Shown: positions 31,155-40,499, counted from the first letter of the stretch. The stretch is DNA of 64,000 nt from Gordonia heveisoli (GCF_030315745.1 NZ_JASXSH010000004.1:1-64000); one strand, 5' to 3'. Notes: generated by a model from the sequence alone, not told the origin. Program-made: numbers and translations.

Positions 31155-32272
31155 CAGCCGGCCGCCGTTCCGCCGTTGTTCTCATCTGCCGTCTTGTTCG
31201 GCGGACGGGTGGTGTTCTGTTGCGGCAGCGCCGGCGGTAGCAGGTTGACGACCACCTGGTCGAACCAGCGACCGTTGCCGAGCACGTTGCCGTAGAGCCG
31301 ATAGAACGGCGCCATGTAGGTGATCGTGTCGCGCAGATTCTTGTTCTGCTTCTTGAGCAGCTCGTTCACACCCTTGAGTGATTCGAGTGCGGGACCGATC
31401 TGCTCCTCGTTGTCGCGCACGATGCCGCTCAACGAATCGCCCAGGCTCGTGGTGCTGGCCAGCAGCGTCGCGATGCTTCGCTGCCGGTTGTTGAGCTCGT
31501 CGAGCAGTTGGCCCGCTCCGGCGATCAGCCGGACGAACTCCTCGTTGCGATCGGCCAGGATCTTGGACGTGTCGGCGGTGGCGGCGAGCAGTCGCTGCAC
31601 CTCCTGGTCGCGGCTGGCGATCGTCTGCGACAAGCGTGCGACACCGTCGATGGCGGCGCCCATGCTGCCCGACGTATCGGAGAAGGCGTTCGAGAGAACA
31701 CGCAGCGACTCGGCCACCTGCTGGGTGTCCATACCCGCGGTGGTCCCGTTGGGATCACCGGTGAGCTGCTTGGCCGCATCCGAGAACGCCTCGACGACGT
31801 CATACGGGGAGACGGTGTCGGTCAGCGGGGTGTCGGGGTCGGCGGGCTCGTTGCCTCGCGGGACCAGCGCCAGATACTTCTGGCCCAGGATCGTCTTGAT
31901 CTGGATGGACGCCTGCGTCTGATCGCCGATCCAGGTGTTGTTCACCCGGAACACGACGTCGACGCGGTCACCGTTGAGCTTCACGTCGTCGACCTCGCCG
32001 ACCTTGACGCCGGCCACGCGGACCTCGGCGCCCTTCTTCAGGCCGGCCGACTCGGTGAACTTCGCGGTATAGCGCGCGCTGGCGCCGAGGAACGGAACCG
32101 AGGTCAGGTAGAACGACGACACCGCGACCATCAGTATGATCAGTAGGCCGATGGCGCCGATGCTCACCGGGCTGCGACGTCCGGCGAACCGTCGATTCGG
32201 GTGCGCATCGGACGGCGCGGCATCTGTGTCGGGCACTTCGTCGGTGTCAGGCACGTTGTTGTTGTCGGTCAT
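31154..32272 (-). CDS. mceC: MCE family protein MceC
   Basis: This is a 372-residue protein. A cytoplasmic acidic N-terminus (DTDEVPDTDAAPSDAH) precedes a signal-anchor (AIGLLIILMVAVSSFYLTSV). The MCE domain follows, with ARYTAKFTESAGLKKGAEVR, VAGVKVGEVDDVKLNGD and TILGQKYLALVP. A coiled-coil-like region (ELLKKQNKNLRDTITYMAP) leads to a short tail. Its 1-base overlap with mceD and 7-base gap after mceB fit one transcript. Confidence 0.92.
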   Translation of the reverse strand: MTDNNNVPDTDEVPDTDAAPSDAHPNRRFAGRRSPVSIGAIGLLIILMVAVSSFYLTSVPFLGASARYTAKFTESAGLKKGAEVRVAGVKVGEVDDVKLNGDRVDVVFRVNNTWIGDQTQASIQIKTILGQKYLALVPRGNEPADPDTPLTDTVSPYDVVEAFSDAAKQLTGDPNGTTAGMDTQQVAESLRVLSNAFSDTSGSMGAAIDGVARLSQTIASRDQEVQRLLAATADTSKILADRNEEFVRLIAGAGQLLDELNNRQRSIATLLASTTSLGDSLSGIVRDNEEQIGPALESLKGVNELLKKQNKNLRDTITYMAPFYRLYGNVLGNGRWFDQVVVNLLPPALPQQNTTRPPNKTADENNGGTAAG

Positions 32273-32279
32273 CGCTCAC

Positions 32280-33362
32280 TCACCCCCCGTTGTTTCCGTC
32301 GGCCCAGCAGCGGGTTGCCGCGCTGGTGTACAGCACATGGTTGATCGGCGGCAGCGGCACCAGCGGCTGCGTCAGCAGTGTCGACTTACCGTTGCCTGCG
32401 ACGACGTCGATACCGCACATGTAGAACTGGAACCACGAGCCGAAGGTCGCGGCGCGGCCGATCTTCTTCAGCTTCGTCGGCAGATTGTTGAAGATCGCGT
32501 TGACGTCGTCATCGCGGGCGTTGATCTGGTCGGCCAGCGCCTTGAGTCCGGCGATGTCGCCCTGGATCGACGGCCTGGTCTGGCCGAGGATGTTGGCCGT
32601 CACGGCGGTCAGGTTCGACACCGAGCTGATCGCCGAACCGACCGAACCACGCTGTGCGGCAAGCCCGGTCACCAGCTTCTCGGTGTTGTCGAGCAGCGCG
32701 GTGAACTGGTCGTCGTTGCGGTTCACCGTGTCCAGGACCTTGGTCAGGTTGGTGATCAGCTCGCCGATGACCTTGTCCTTGTCGGCGATCGTGTTGGTCA
32801 GTTCCGCAGTAGAACTGACCAGCGTCGAGATCGATGTCCGCTGTCCGTCGAAGACCTCGATGATGTTGGCCGAGAGCTTGTTGACGTCCTCGGCGGACAG
32901 CTGTTGGAACAGCGGACGGAAACCGTTGAACAGTTCGGTGAGGTTCACCGGCGGATGCGTCGCGTCGTTGTCGTCGCCCTCACCGAAGGTGAAGCCGTCG
33001 GAGACGGTCGCGTTCGGATCGCCCGCACCCTTCTCCAGCGCGAGGTACCGCAGACCGGTCAGATTCCGGTAGCGGATGTACAGCTGGGTTCCGGCAGGCA
33101 ACGAGTCACGGTTGACGTTGAAGGTCACCAGCGCCTGGTCGCGGTTGTGCACTTCGACGTTCTCGACCTGGCCGACCTTGACACCCGCGATACGGACGTC
33201 GTCGCCCTTGTTGAGCAGGGTGGCGTCGGAGAACACCGCCTTGAACCCGGTGTCCCCGCCACCGCCGGCGTTGGCGATGGTCAGGGCCAGCAGGCTGGTG
33301 GCCACGACGGTCACGACCGCGAACACGATCAGCTTGATCAGCGGTCCAACGATGGATTTCAT
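32280..33362 (-). CDS. mceB: MCE family protein MceB
   Basis: The protein has 360 residues: an N-terminal signal-anchor (IKLIVFAVVTVVATSLLALT), the MCE domain (FKAVFSDATLLNKGDDVR, IAGVKVGQVENVEVHN, LTGLRYLALEKG) and a helical domain. It ends with a Cys-containing tail (YMCGIDVV, TRCWADGN) that probably forms a disulfide, as seen in MceB homologues. It overlaps mceA by 4 bases. Confidence 0.92.
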   Translation of the reverse strand: MKSIVGPLIKLIVFAVVTVVATSLLALTIANAGGGGDTGFKAVFSDATLLNKGDDVRIAGVKVGQVENVEVHNRDQALVTFNVNRDSLPAGTQLYIRYRNLTGLRYLALEKGAGDPNATVSDGFTFGEGDDNDATHPPVNLTELFNGFRPLFQQLSAEDVNKLSANIIEVFDGQRTSISTLVSSTAELTNTIADKDKVIGELITNLTKVLDTVNRNDDQFTALLDNTEKLVTGLAAQRGSVGSAISSVSNLTAVTANILGQTRPSIQGDIAGLKALADQINARDDDVNAIFNNLPTKLKKIGRAATFGSWFQFYMCGIDVVAGNGKSTLLTQPLVPLPPINHVLYTSAATRCWADGNNGG

Positions 33363-34693
33363 TTGATGTCGACCTGCGCTCCCTGCAGCGTGCCTCCACC
33401 GATCATGGTCACCCAGGCGGGCACGTCCTTGGGGTCGTGGCCGCTGGTGGCTCCGTAGATCACCTTGAGCTGATTGACGTAGTCGGGATCGTCGTACGGG
33501 TTGGACCGCACCTGTCCGGCAGGCGTCACGCCGAACTGCGGCTGCGGCAGCGTCTTCGGGTTACGCGGGCCGGGGTTGCGTGACGGTGGTTGATAGCTGC
33601 CGTCGGCGAGACCGCCGCCGGGGTACTGCGGGAACGGCCGGCCGTTGGTGGCGGGCTCGTAGCAGACCGCGGGCGGATCGAGATCGAACAGCCGTGGCTC
33701 GTCCTGGTTGGGCAGGTAGCGACCACGCGGGTTGACGAACTGCAGGTTCACCCGGACACCGGGGTTCTTGGTACCCACACCGACGATCCGCTTCGATTCC
33801 GGGATCAGGCCGGCGAAGTTGCGGAAGCTACAGGTGAATGTCGGGGACTGCTTGGCCAACCCGACCAGGAAGTCCTCCGACCCGACGAACAGGTCGATGA
33901 GGTCGGTCCGGTTCTGCTGCAGCCAACGGGTGCTGTCGGTGGCGGCCACCCCCAGCGTCGAGATCAGCGTGCGCAGGTCGCCCTGACGTTCGACGATCGT
34001 GTTGCTCGTCGTACGGAAGTTGTCCAGTGCGTCGATCACGTCGGGCAGTGCCTCGGAATAGGTCTGCGAGAAGGTCGCGAGACCGCGCAGGGTGCCCTGG
34101 AGGTCGCCCAGCGCCTCGGTGTTGATGCGATAGAAGACCGTGTTGAGCTGCTCGATGGTGGTGCCGAGTTGCTCACCACGACCCGACAGCGCCGACGACA
34201 GCGCGGTCAGCGTGACATTCAGATCCTGCGGCGGAATGGCCTCCAGGACCGGTAGCAGACGATCGAAGAGGCTCTGCACCTCGACCGCGTTTCCGCTGGT
34301 GTCGGTCGCGATCGTCGAATCACTGGACAGCTTGGGTCCACTGGTGTCGGCCGGGACCTGCAACGCGACATAGCGCTCGCCGAAGAGGGTCTTCGGAAGG
34401 ATGCGGGCGGTCGTCGACGCAGGCAGCTGTGCCGCCATATCGGGCTTGAGCCCGAGCTTCACGTGGACGGTGCCGTCGGGACCCGGTTCGACGTCACGAA
34501 CCTCGCCGACGACGACGCCGCGCGCCTTGACGTCGGCATTGACCGGAAGCGCGTTGCCGGTCGAATCGGTCGTCAGCGTGACCGTGGTGAAATCGGTGAA
34601 CGACTTGTTGAACTTCATGATCGTCACTGTGAAGAACAGTGCGACGACGATGAAGAACACCAGGCCGAGCAACCGTCGGCGCAAAACCGCCAT
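33359..34693 (-). CDS. mceA: MCE family protein MceA
   Basis: This 444-residue protein starts MAVLRRRLLGLVFFIVVALF, a signal-anchor with positive N-terminus. The MCE domain follows (TDSTGNALPVNADVKARGVV, VGEVRDVEPGPDGTV, TLFGERYVALQVP). The helical domain and a Pro-rich tail (PPSRNPGPRNPKTLPQPQF) complete it. I use the ATG at 34693, 5 bases after yrbEB, since the longer frame would run back into that gene. By analogy it is a substrate-binding subunit of the lipid importer. Confidence 0.92.
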   Translation of the reverse strand: MAVLRRRLLGLVFFIVVALFFTVTIMKFNKSFTDFTTVTLTTDSTGNALPVNADVKARGVVVGEVRDVEPGPDGTVHVKLGLKPDMAAQLPASTTARILPKTLFGERYVALQVPADTSGPKLSSDSTIATDTSGNAVEVQSLFDRLLPVLEAIPPQDLNVTLTALSSALSGRGEQLGTTIEQLNTVFYRINTEALGDLQGTLRGLATFSQTYSEALPDVIDALDNFRTTSNTIVERQGDLRTLISTLGVAATDSTRWLQQNRTDLIDLFVGSEDFLVGLAKQSPTFTCSFRNFAGLIPESKRIVGVGTKNPGVRVNLQFVNPRGRYLPNQDEPRLFDLDPPAVCYEPATNGRPFPQYPGGGLADGSYQPPSRNPGPRNPKTLPQPQFGVTPAGQVRSNPYDDPDYVNQLKVIYGATSGHDPKDVPAWVTMIGGGTLQGAQVDIK

Positions 34694-34698
34694 CGAGG

Positions 34699-35574
34699 TC
34701 AACCCCCCACTCGAACGGTCGTCGTGGTACCCCAGATCGCCAGACCCAGGAAGAAGTCGAGGATCGCGATCAGGACCAGCGCGGCGCGTACCGCGTGACC
34801 GACCGCCACGCCGACACCTGCCGGGCCGCCACTGGCGTAGTAGCCGTAGTAGCAGTGCACCAGGATGATCACGAATGCGAAGATCAACACCTTGCCGAAG
34901 GACCACAGCACGTCTGCGGGCGGCAGGAACAGGTTGAAGTAGTGGTCATAGGAACCACCGGACTGCCCGTTGAACACCGTGGTGATCACCCGGGAGGCGA
35001 GGTAGGCCGAGAGCAGACCGAGGACGTACAGCGGGATGACCGCCACGAAACCGGCGATGACGCGGGTGCTGACCAGGTACGGCACCGACGGCACCGCCAT
35101 GGTCTCCAGGGCGTCGATCTCCTCGGAGATCCGCATGGCGCCGAGCTGGGCGGTGAAACCACAGCCGACGGTCGCGGACAGCGCGAGGCCGGCGACCAGC
35201 GGCGCGACCTCGCGAGTGTTGACGTAGGCGGACAGGAAGCCGGTCAGCGCCTGCGACCCGATCTGGTCGAGGGCGGAATAGCCCTGCAGACCGACGACGA
35301 CACCGGTGAATCCCGACATCAGGACCATCACGCCGATGGTGCCGCCGATGACGGCCAGGCCGCCGGATCCGAAGGCCACCTCGGCCAGCAGCCGCAGCAC
35401 CTCACGGGTGTAGTGCACCAGTGTCCGCGGAATCCAGGCCAGCGTGCGGCCGTAGAAGGACATCTGCTCACCGGCACCGTCGAGCACCTTGAGCGGCTTG
35501 GACAACTGCTTACGAGCCTCGTACGCGTAGTACTCCGAGCGGCTCTTGGAGATCGTCACCCCACCTTCGGTCAT
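34699..35574 (-). CDS. yrbEB: Mce permease YrbEB (MlaE family)
   Basis: The protein is 291 residues with five to six transmembrane helices in the MlaE fold. Conserved segments are GFTGVVVGLQGYSALDQIGS, ATVGCGFTAQLGAMRISEEI and IDALETMAVPSVPYLVSTR. The EEIDALE motif is the ATPase-coupling helix. It forms a heterodimer with YrbEA that is driven by Mkl. Its short 2-base gap after yrbEA supports coupled expression. Confidence 0.94.
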   Translation of the reverse strand: MTEGGVTISKSRSEYYAYEARKQLSKPLKVLDGAGEQMSFYGRTLAWIPRTLVHYTREVLRLLAEVAFGSGGLAVIGGTIGVMVLMSGFTGVVVGLQGYSALDQIGSQALTGFLSAYVNTREVAPLVAGLALSATVGCGFTAQLGAMRISEEIDALETMAVPSVPYLVSTRVIAGFVAVIPLYVLGLLSAYLASRVITTVFNGQSGGSYDHYFNLFLPPADVLWSFGKVLIFAFVIILVHCYYGYYASGGPAGVGVAVGHAVRAALVLIAILDFFLGLAIWGTTTTVRVGG

Positions 35575-35576
35575 GG

Positions 35577-36383
35577 TCAGCTTCCCTTCGCCGGGATGAT
35601 CTGCAGGTAGACCGCGGTGATGATCAGGTTCGCCAGGAACAGCAGCAGGAAGGTGATGACGACGGACTGGTTGACCGCGTCGCCGACACCCTTCGGGCCG
35701 CCCTTGGGGTGCAGTCCCTTGTAGGCGGCGATGACCCCGGCGAGAACACCGAAGATCGCGGCCTTGAAGGTCGAGACATAGAGATCCGGTAGCTGGGCCA
35801 GCGCACCGAAGGAAGCGAGGTAGGCACCCGGCGTACCGCCCTGCACCACCACGTTGAAGAAGTAACCACCACCGATGCCGATGACGGCGACCAGACCGTT
35901 GAGCAGCATGGCGACGAGCACCATGGCCAGCACGCGGGGCACGACCAACCGCTGGATCGGGTTGATGCCGAGCACCTCCATGGCGTCGATCTCTTCACGG
36001 ATGGTGCGTGAGCCGAGGTCGGCGGCCACCGCCGACCCGGCCGCACCCGCGATGAGCAGCGACGTCACCAGGGGTGACCCCTGCTGGACAACCACCAACA
36101 CGCTCGCCGCGCCGGTGTACGACTCCGCACCCAACTGCTTGATCAGCGAGCCGGTCTGGAGCGACACGATCGCGCCGAACGGAATCGCGATCAACGCCGT
36201 GGGCAGGATCGTCACGCTGGCGATGAACCACGCCTGTTGAATGAACTCCCGCCACTGAAACGGGCGCACAAAGGTCTGGCGTGCTACGTCGACGAACAGC
36301 TGAACAATGTTGCCGGTTTGTTCCAGGGCACTGGTTCCGGCCTGCGCGATTCGGTCGACGCCACGCGTGGTGGCACTGGTCAT
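35577..36383 (-). CDS. yrbEA: Mce permease YrbEA (MlaE family)
   Basis: This is a 268-residue MlaE-family permease. It contains ALIAIPFGAIVSLQTGSLIK, GAAGSAVAADLGSRTIREEI and DAMEVLGINPIQRLVVPRV, the last carrying the coupling REEIDAME helix. It pairs with YrbEB. The start is 2 bases after the mkl stop, so ATPase and permeases are in one operon. The short hydrophilic N-terminus includes a helix parallel to the membrane, as in MlaE. Confidence 0.94.
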   Translation of the reverse strand: MTSATTRGVDRIAQAGTSALEQTGNIVQLFVDVARQTFVRPFQWREFIQQAWFIASVTILPTALIAIPFGAIVSLQTGSLIKQLGAESYTGAASVLVVVQQGSPLVTSLLIAGAAGSAVAADLGSRTIREEIDAMEVLGINPIQRLVVPRVLAMVLVAMLLNGLVAVIGIGGGYFFNVVVQGGTPGAYLASFGALAQLPDLYVSTFKAAIFGVLAGVIAAYKGLHPKGGPKGVGDAVNQSVVITFLLLFLANLIITAVYLQIIPAKGS

Positions 36384-36385
36384 TC

Positions 36386-37606
36386 CTAGGTTGTCCGCCC
36401 TTCGTGACCTGGAGTGTCACCACTGATCTCTTGGGTTACGTCAGCGGGCGTTGCCCACTGCTGGGTTGGGGCGTCGTTGCCCCCGAAGTCGATGACGTCG
36501 GTCTTGGAGTCGGCCGTGCGCGAATCGGCAAGGGCGACGCCGCCCTGTCCGACGGTGCTCCACTCGCCGACGTTGGCCGCGACGTGGGTCTCGGCGTGGG
36601 CGCGGTTCTCGGCGCGAAGACGGTCCTCCTCGGCCATCGACCGACGGATCGCCTCCTGCGCATTCGGCGGCAACGTATGCAAAATCTCGTGCACCCGCTC
36701 CCGATGACGAGCCACCGCCTTACGCTCCGGCATCCCCGGATTCGGCTGCACCTGCGCAATGATCTCGGTGAAGTCATCCTTCGTACCACCACCAGAAATA
36801 CCCGCAGCCTGCATCGCCGCCTCCGCCGCGGCCACCGACTCGTCCTTCTCCTCCGACATACCGATCGGACCGAACCGATCACCGGAAAGGAACTGCTTGA
36901 CCACCGGCTGCTCCGAGGTCAACAACTGCTCACGAGGACCGAACATCACCAATTCCTTACGGAACAACATGCCGATATTGTCCGGAATGGTGCGGGCAAT
37001 ATTGATGTTGTGCGTCACGATCAGAATCGTCGCGTCGATCTGCGCATTGATATCGATCAACAACTGCGAGATGTAGGCGGTACGCACCGGATCCAAACCC
37101 GAGTCCGGCTCATCACACAAGATGATCTGCGGATCCAACACCAACGCACGCGCCAAACCCGCACGCTTACGCATACCACCAGAAATCTCACCCGGCAGCT
37201 TGTCCTCGGCACCAGCCAGACCGACCAGGTCGATCTTCTCCATCACAATGTTGCGGATCTCGGCTTCCTTCTTCTTCGTGTGCTCACGAAGCGGGAACGC
37301 GATGTTGTCATACAAACTCATCGACCCGAACAGCGCACCATCCTGGAACAGCACACCGAACAACTTGCGGATCTCATACAACTCTTTGGCCGAACACTTG
37401 GTGATATCGGTGCCATCGATGACCACCGACCCCTGCTCCGGATGCAGCAAACCGATCAGCGTCTTCAGGAACACCGACTTACCCGTACCCGAAGGCCCGA
37501 GAAGCGCACTCACCTCGCCCGACGGCAACGTCAACGACACATCCCGCCAAATATTCTGCGAACCGAACGACTTCGTCAGCCCTTCGACACTGACCTCAAC
37601 ACCCAC
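36386..37606 (-). CDS. mkl: ABC transporter ATPase Mkl/MceG
   Basis: The 406-residue ATPase has the Walker A GPSGTGKS, signature SGGMRKR in place of the usual LSGGQ, Walker B IILCDEPDSGLDP and switch His in VTHNINIA. The ATPase core (1-250) matches MlaF/MceG. The C-terminal 150 residues contain a helical extension seen in MceG, then an acidic/Asp tail. Mkl powers lipid import through the MlaE-like permeases. The GTG at 37606 follows CTGGAGGATGCA. In mycobacteria the ATPase is encoded apart from the mce operons; here it heads one. Confidence 0.95.
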   Translation of the reverse strand: MGVEVSVEGLTKSFGSQNIWRDVSLTLPSGEVSALLGPSGTGKSVFLKTLIGLLHPEQGSVVIDGTDITKCSAKELYEIRKLFGVLFQDGALFGSMSLYDNIAFPLREHTKKKEAEIRNIVMEKIDLVGLAGAEDKLPGEISGGMRKRAGLARALVLDPQIILCDEPDSGLDPVRTAYISQLLIDINAQIDATILIVTHNINIARTIPDNIGMLFRKELVMFGPREQLLTSEQPVVKQFLSGDRFGPIGMSEEKDESVAAAEAAMQAAGISGGGTKDDFTEIIAQVQPNPGMPERKAVARHRERVHEILHTLPPNAQEAIRRSMAEEDRLRAENRAHAETHVAANVGEWSTVGQGGVALADSRTADSKTDVIDFGGNDAPTQQWATPADVTQEISGDTPGHEGRTT

Positions 37607-37753
37607 TGCATCCTCCAGACGATCGTTGCCCCCTGCGGCGGCCACGGTGTGACCAACCACGCCACGGCGGCGAATGTGGTTGGGGTCACTGTAGCCGACG
37701 GACCGTCGGGCACCACCCCACCGGATCGTTTTCCGTTGACGGCTCACGAGCAA

Positions 37754-37769
37754 GTTACCAGTCGGTAAC
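37754..37769. promoter_or_regulatory. Operator-like inverted repeat upstream of mkl
   Basis: GTTACC and GGTAAC flank the 4-base AGTC, giving a perfect 6-bp dyad 148 bases upstream of the mkl start. The shape fits a TetR-family operator. It would control the whole mkl-yrbE-mce operon. The regulator is not obvious in this window. The rest of 37607-37892 shows no gene. Confidence 0.45.
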
Positions 37770-37892
37770 CAATTCCCGCGAGTTGAGCGTAGCCCATGCC
37801 ATCCCCTGCGCAAAAGAGCGACGTAGACCACTCTTTGGCGAGCATCGTGGCGCGCGACTCCCACGCGTCACATCCGTATCGGCGACACCCGA

Positions 37893-39236
37893 TCAGGCGT
37901 CCTGGACGCCCGACCCAGTAGGTGTTTGTGGCGCCGTCTGCGCCGGGCCGCCAGCGGCGCTCTCAGGACCCGTTAAGGCCACGGTGGTGTCCGCGGTGGC
38001 ATCCGTCCCGCCCGCCCAGCGGCTCCGGATCCGCGACAGCGGCAACCACCATGCGACAGCCAGAACCACGATGAGCCAGATAAGCGAAAGATTGCCGTAG
38101 ACGACCTGCCACCACGACCAGTCGAGTTCACGAAGCTCGGTTTTCGGCAGCGACAACGCCGGCCCGGGCAGCTGGGCGAGGACGCCCAGCACTCCGAGTC
38201 CGAGGAAGAGGCGGCTGCGGGCCCGCACCCCGACGACGACGAAGACCAAGATGAAGACCGTCGTCAGCACCCAGTGATGGATCCAGGCAGCGGGTGAGGC
38301 CAACAGCGCGATCGCCGACGCCGCCAGGAAGGACAGTTCGTCCTCCCCTCGGCGTGCGAGGACCGCCGCCAGGATCAGGCAGTACACCGAGGCCGCGAAG
38401 GCCAGCACCAGCCACACGTGCGAACGATCGGTGTCGGAGAGGCCCGCACGCGCCAGCACTCCGGTGAACCCCTGGTTGTAGACGAAGGCCAGGCCACCGA
38501 TCCGATCGGGATCGAAAAGGGTCTCGGTCCAGTACCGAAAGGAGTCCGACGGACTGATCGCCCACGCGAACGCGGACGCCCCCAGGAACCCGAGGACGAC
38601 ATTGATCGCCGACCGCCAGTCCTTGCGCGCGATGAAGTAGACGATGACCACCATCGGCGTCAGCTTCACCGCAGCCGCGACACCTACGAGGACACCGCGA
38701 TAGCGTTCCGACCACGCCGGACGCCGGTCCCAAATCGTGTCGAGAACGGTCAGCGCGACCAGGATCAGGTTGACCTGTCCGAGGTCGAGGGTCACCCGCA
38801 CCGGCTCGAACTGGAAGGCCAGGCCCGCCAGGATCATCGACCACCCGACCGACAGATCACCGCAACCGACCCGGCGGAGCAACAAGCGCAGCAACCACCA
38901 GGTCAGCAGACAGCCGACGATCATCGACAGCACCGAGATCGCCCGCACCGGTAGCCAGGACAACGGCACGAAGACGGCTGCGGCAAACGGCGGATACGTG
39001 AAAGGCAGGTTCTGGACGTCGTTGATGGTGGGGACGTCGTGCTCGTAGAGCGACCATCCGTGCAACAGGAACTGTCCGCCGTATCGGTACACCTGGAGAT
39101 CGACCGGCGGTCCCCAGTACTTCGGATCGCCGATATGCCACAGCCACGGCTGGCCGAACACCCGACACAACCCGAGGACGAGGACGATCACACCGACGAC
39201 GTCGACGGTGCGGAATCTACGCGAGCCTGCGAACAC
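37893..39236 (-). CDS. GT87-family (PimE-like) membrane mannosyltransferase
   Basis: The protein is 447 residues with ten or more transmembrane helices. The first extracytoplasmic loop has PPVDLQVYRYGGQFLLHG and the catalytic-type Asp, followed by NLPFTYPPFAA, the characteristic GT87 (DUF2029) signature. These enzymes transfer mannose from polyprenyl-phosphate-mannose to phosphatidylinositol mannosides, lipomannan or related glycans on the outer leaflet. The precise acceptor cannot be read. It lies downstream of the rplL terminator, with a C-terminal Pro/Thr/Gly tail. Confidence 0.88.
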   Translation of the reverse strand: MFAGSRRFRTVDVVGVIVLVLGLCRVFGQPWLWHIGDPKYWGPPVDLQVYRYGGQFLLHGWSLYEHDVPTINDVQNLPFTYPPFAAAVFVPLSWLPVRAISVLSMIVGCLLTWWLLRLLLRRVGCGDLSVGWSMILAGLAFQFEPVRVTLDLGQVNLILVALTVLDTIWDRRPAWSERYRGVLVGVAAAVKLTPMVVIVYFIARKDWRSAINVVLGFLGASAFAWAISPSDSFRYWTETLFDPDRIGGLAFVYNQGFTGVLARAGLSDTDRSHVWLVLAFAASVYCLILAAVLARRGEDELSFLAASAIALLASPAAWIHHWVLTTVFILVFVVVGVRARSRLFLGLGVLGVLAQLPGPALSLPKTELRELDWSWWQVVYGNLSLIWLIVVLAVAWWLPLSRIRSRWAGGTDATADTTVALTGPESAAGGPAQTAPQTPTGSGVQDA

Positions 39237-39307
39237 CCGGCAATCCTAATGACTACCTGAGACGCCATCGGCCCGGCACCCAGAAACGAACCGACCCGGA
39301 GAACGAC

Positions 39308-39340
39308 GAAACCCGGGACGGTTGACCCGTCCCGGGTTTC
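39308..39340 (-). terminator. Terminator after rplJL
   Basis: GAAACCCGGGACG pairs perfectly with CGTCCCGGGTTTC around a 7-base loop. It is 155 bases downstream of the rplL stop, beyond the duplicated 43-bp repeat, and closes the rplJL transcript. Confidence 0.9.
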
Positions 39341-39411
39341 GTGAGGTTTCGCGGCAGAGCGACCGAACAGCCCCTCAACCGAGAAGCAGCGCGCCCGACG
39401 GCGCACCGATC

Positions 39412-39509
39412 ACTTGACGGTGAGAATGCGCAAGCGCACTCGCTCCGCTCGCTTACTTGACGGTGAGAATGCGCAAGCGCACTCGCTCCGCTCGCTTACT
39501 TGACGGTGA
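39412..39509. repeat. 43-bp tandem duplication that includes the rplL 3' end
   Basis: Two identical 43-bp units (39412-39454 and 39455-39497) are followed by 12 matching bases (39498-39509) that are the real end of rplL. Each unit carries the last codons of rplL (Thr-Val-Lys) plus a downstream element with CGCTCCGCTCGC. The duplication adds two extra copies of the gene's tail downstream of the true stop, leaving the protein intact. Confidence 0.95.
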
Positions 39510-39885
39510 TCTTGGCGCCGGCCTCTTCGAGCTTGGCCTTGGCAGCCTCGGCGGCGTCCTTGTCGACCTTCTCCAGCAGAGCCTTCGGAGCACCCTCGAC
39601 GAGGTCCTTGGCTTCCTTCAGGCCCAGACCCGAGACGACCTCGCGGACGACCTTGATGACCTGGATCTTCTTGTCGCCGGCCGACTCGAGGATGACGTCG
39701 AACTCGTCCTGCTCAGCGGCAGCGTCAGCGCCACCGGCAGCCGGGGCACCGGCAGCAGCAACGGCGACCGGAGCAGCGGCGGTGACCTCGAAGACCTCTT
39801 CGAACTTCTTCACGAAATCGCTGAGCTCCAGCAGGGTCAGTTCCTTGAACTGATCGATGAGCTCGTCAGCGGTGAGCTTCGCCAT
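39496..39885 (-). CDS. rplL: 50S ribosomal protein L7/L12
   Basis: The 129-residue protein has the N-terminal dimerisation helix ([20 protein letters not shown]), the Ala/Pro/Gly-rich hinge ([17 protein letters not shown]) and the C-terminal factor-binding domain ([20 protein letters not shown]). It recruits translation GTPases to the ribosome. It is 76 bases after rplJ in the usual order. Its 3' end is the source of the 43-bp tandem duplication. Confidence 0.99.
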   Translation of the reverse strand: MAKLTADELIDQFKELTLLELSDFVKKFEEVFEVTAAAPVAVAAAGAPAAGGADAAAEQDEFDVILESAGDKKIQVIKVVREVVSGLGLKEAKDLVEGAPKALLEKVDKDAAEAAKAKLEEAGAKITVK

Positions 39886-39961
39886 GGTGGCGTCCTTCCT
39901 GTAGTCCCCAGTACGGGGGGTTGGTCATTCCCGCACTGGGAATAGATTGTGGTGCGACGAA

Positions 39962-40486
39962 TTACTCGCCGGCTTCGTTCTTCTTCTCCTGCAGGGCCGC
40001 GGCCAGGCGCGCCACCTGCGAAGCCGGCTGGTTGAACAGGCCGGCAGCCTTTGCCAAGTTGCCCTTCATGGCACCGGCGAGCTTGGCCAACAGGACCTCA
40101 CGGGTCTCCAGGTCGGCGATCTGTTCGATCTCAGCCACAGACAGCGCACGGCCGTCCATGTAGCCGCCCTTGATGACCAGAGCCTTGTTGTCCTTGGCGA
40201 ACGTCTTGATCGCCTTCGCGGCCACCACCGGCTCGCCTTCGATGAAGGCGATGGCGGTCGGACCGGTGAACAGCTCGTCGAGCCCCTCCACGCCCGCCTC
40301 ATCGGCGGCACGCTTCACGAGGGTGTTCTTGGCGACGGAGTAGGTTGCGCCCTCGCCGAGCGAACGACGCAGCTGGGTGATCTGGGTGACGGACAGGCCA
40401 CGGTATTCCGTGACGACCGCTGCCGTGGATCCCTTGAACTGCTCAGCGATCTCCGCAACTGCGGAAACCTTGTCGGGGTTGGCCAT
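39962..40486 (-). CDS. rplJ: 50S ribosomal protein L10
   Basis: This 174-residue protein binds 23S rRNA and anchors L7/L12 dimers. The N-terminal rRNA-binding domain contains [20 protein letters not shown] and [10 protein letters not shown]. The C-terminal helix binds L7/L12. The ATG follows GAGGAGGCGAAGT. A leader upstream carries the candidate autoregulatory structure. The short rplJ-rplL spacer has a small hairpin near 39928-39944. Confidence 0.98.
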   Translation of the reverse strand: MANPDKVSAVAEIAEQFKGSTAAVVTEYRGLSVTQITQLRRSLGEGATYSVAKNTLVKRAADEAGVEGLDELFTGPTAIAFIEGEPVVAAKAIKTFAKDNKALVIKGGYMDGRALSVAEIEQIADLETREVLLAKLAGAMKGNLAKAAGLFNQPASQVARLAAALQEKKNEAGE

Positions 40487-40499
40487 ACTTCGCCTCCTC

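Noticed and set aside
39412-39509. CRISPR-like or attachment-site repeat near rplL
   Set aside because: The copies abut and include coding sequence of rplL. There is no integrase or other mobile gene near.
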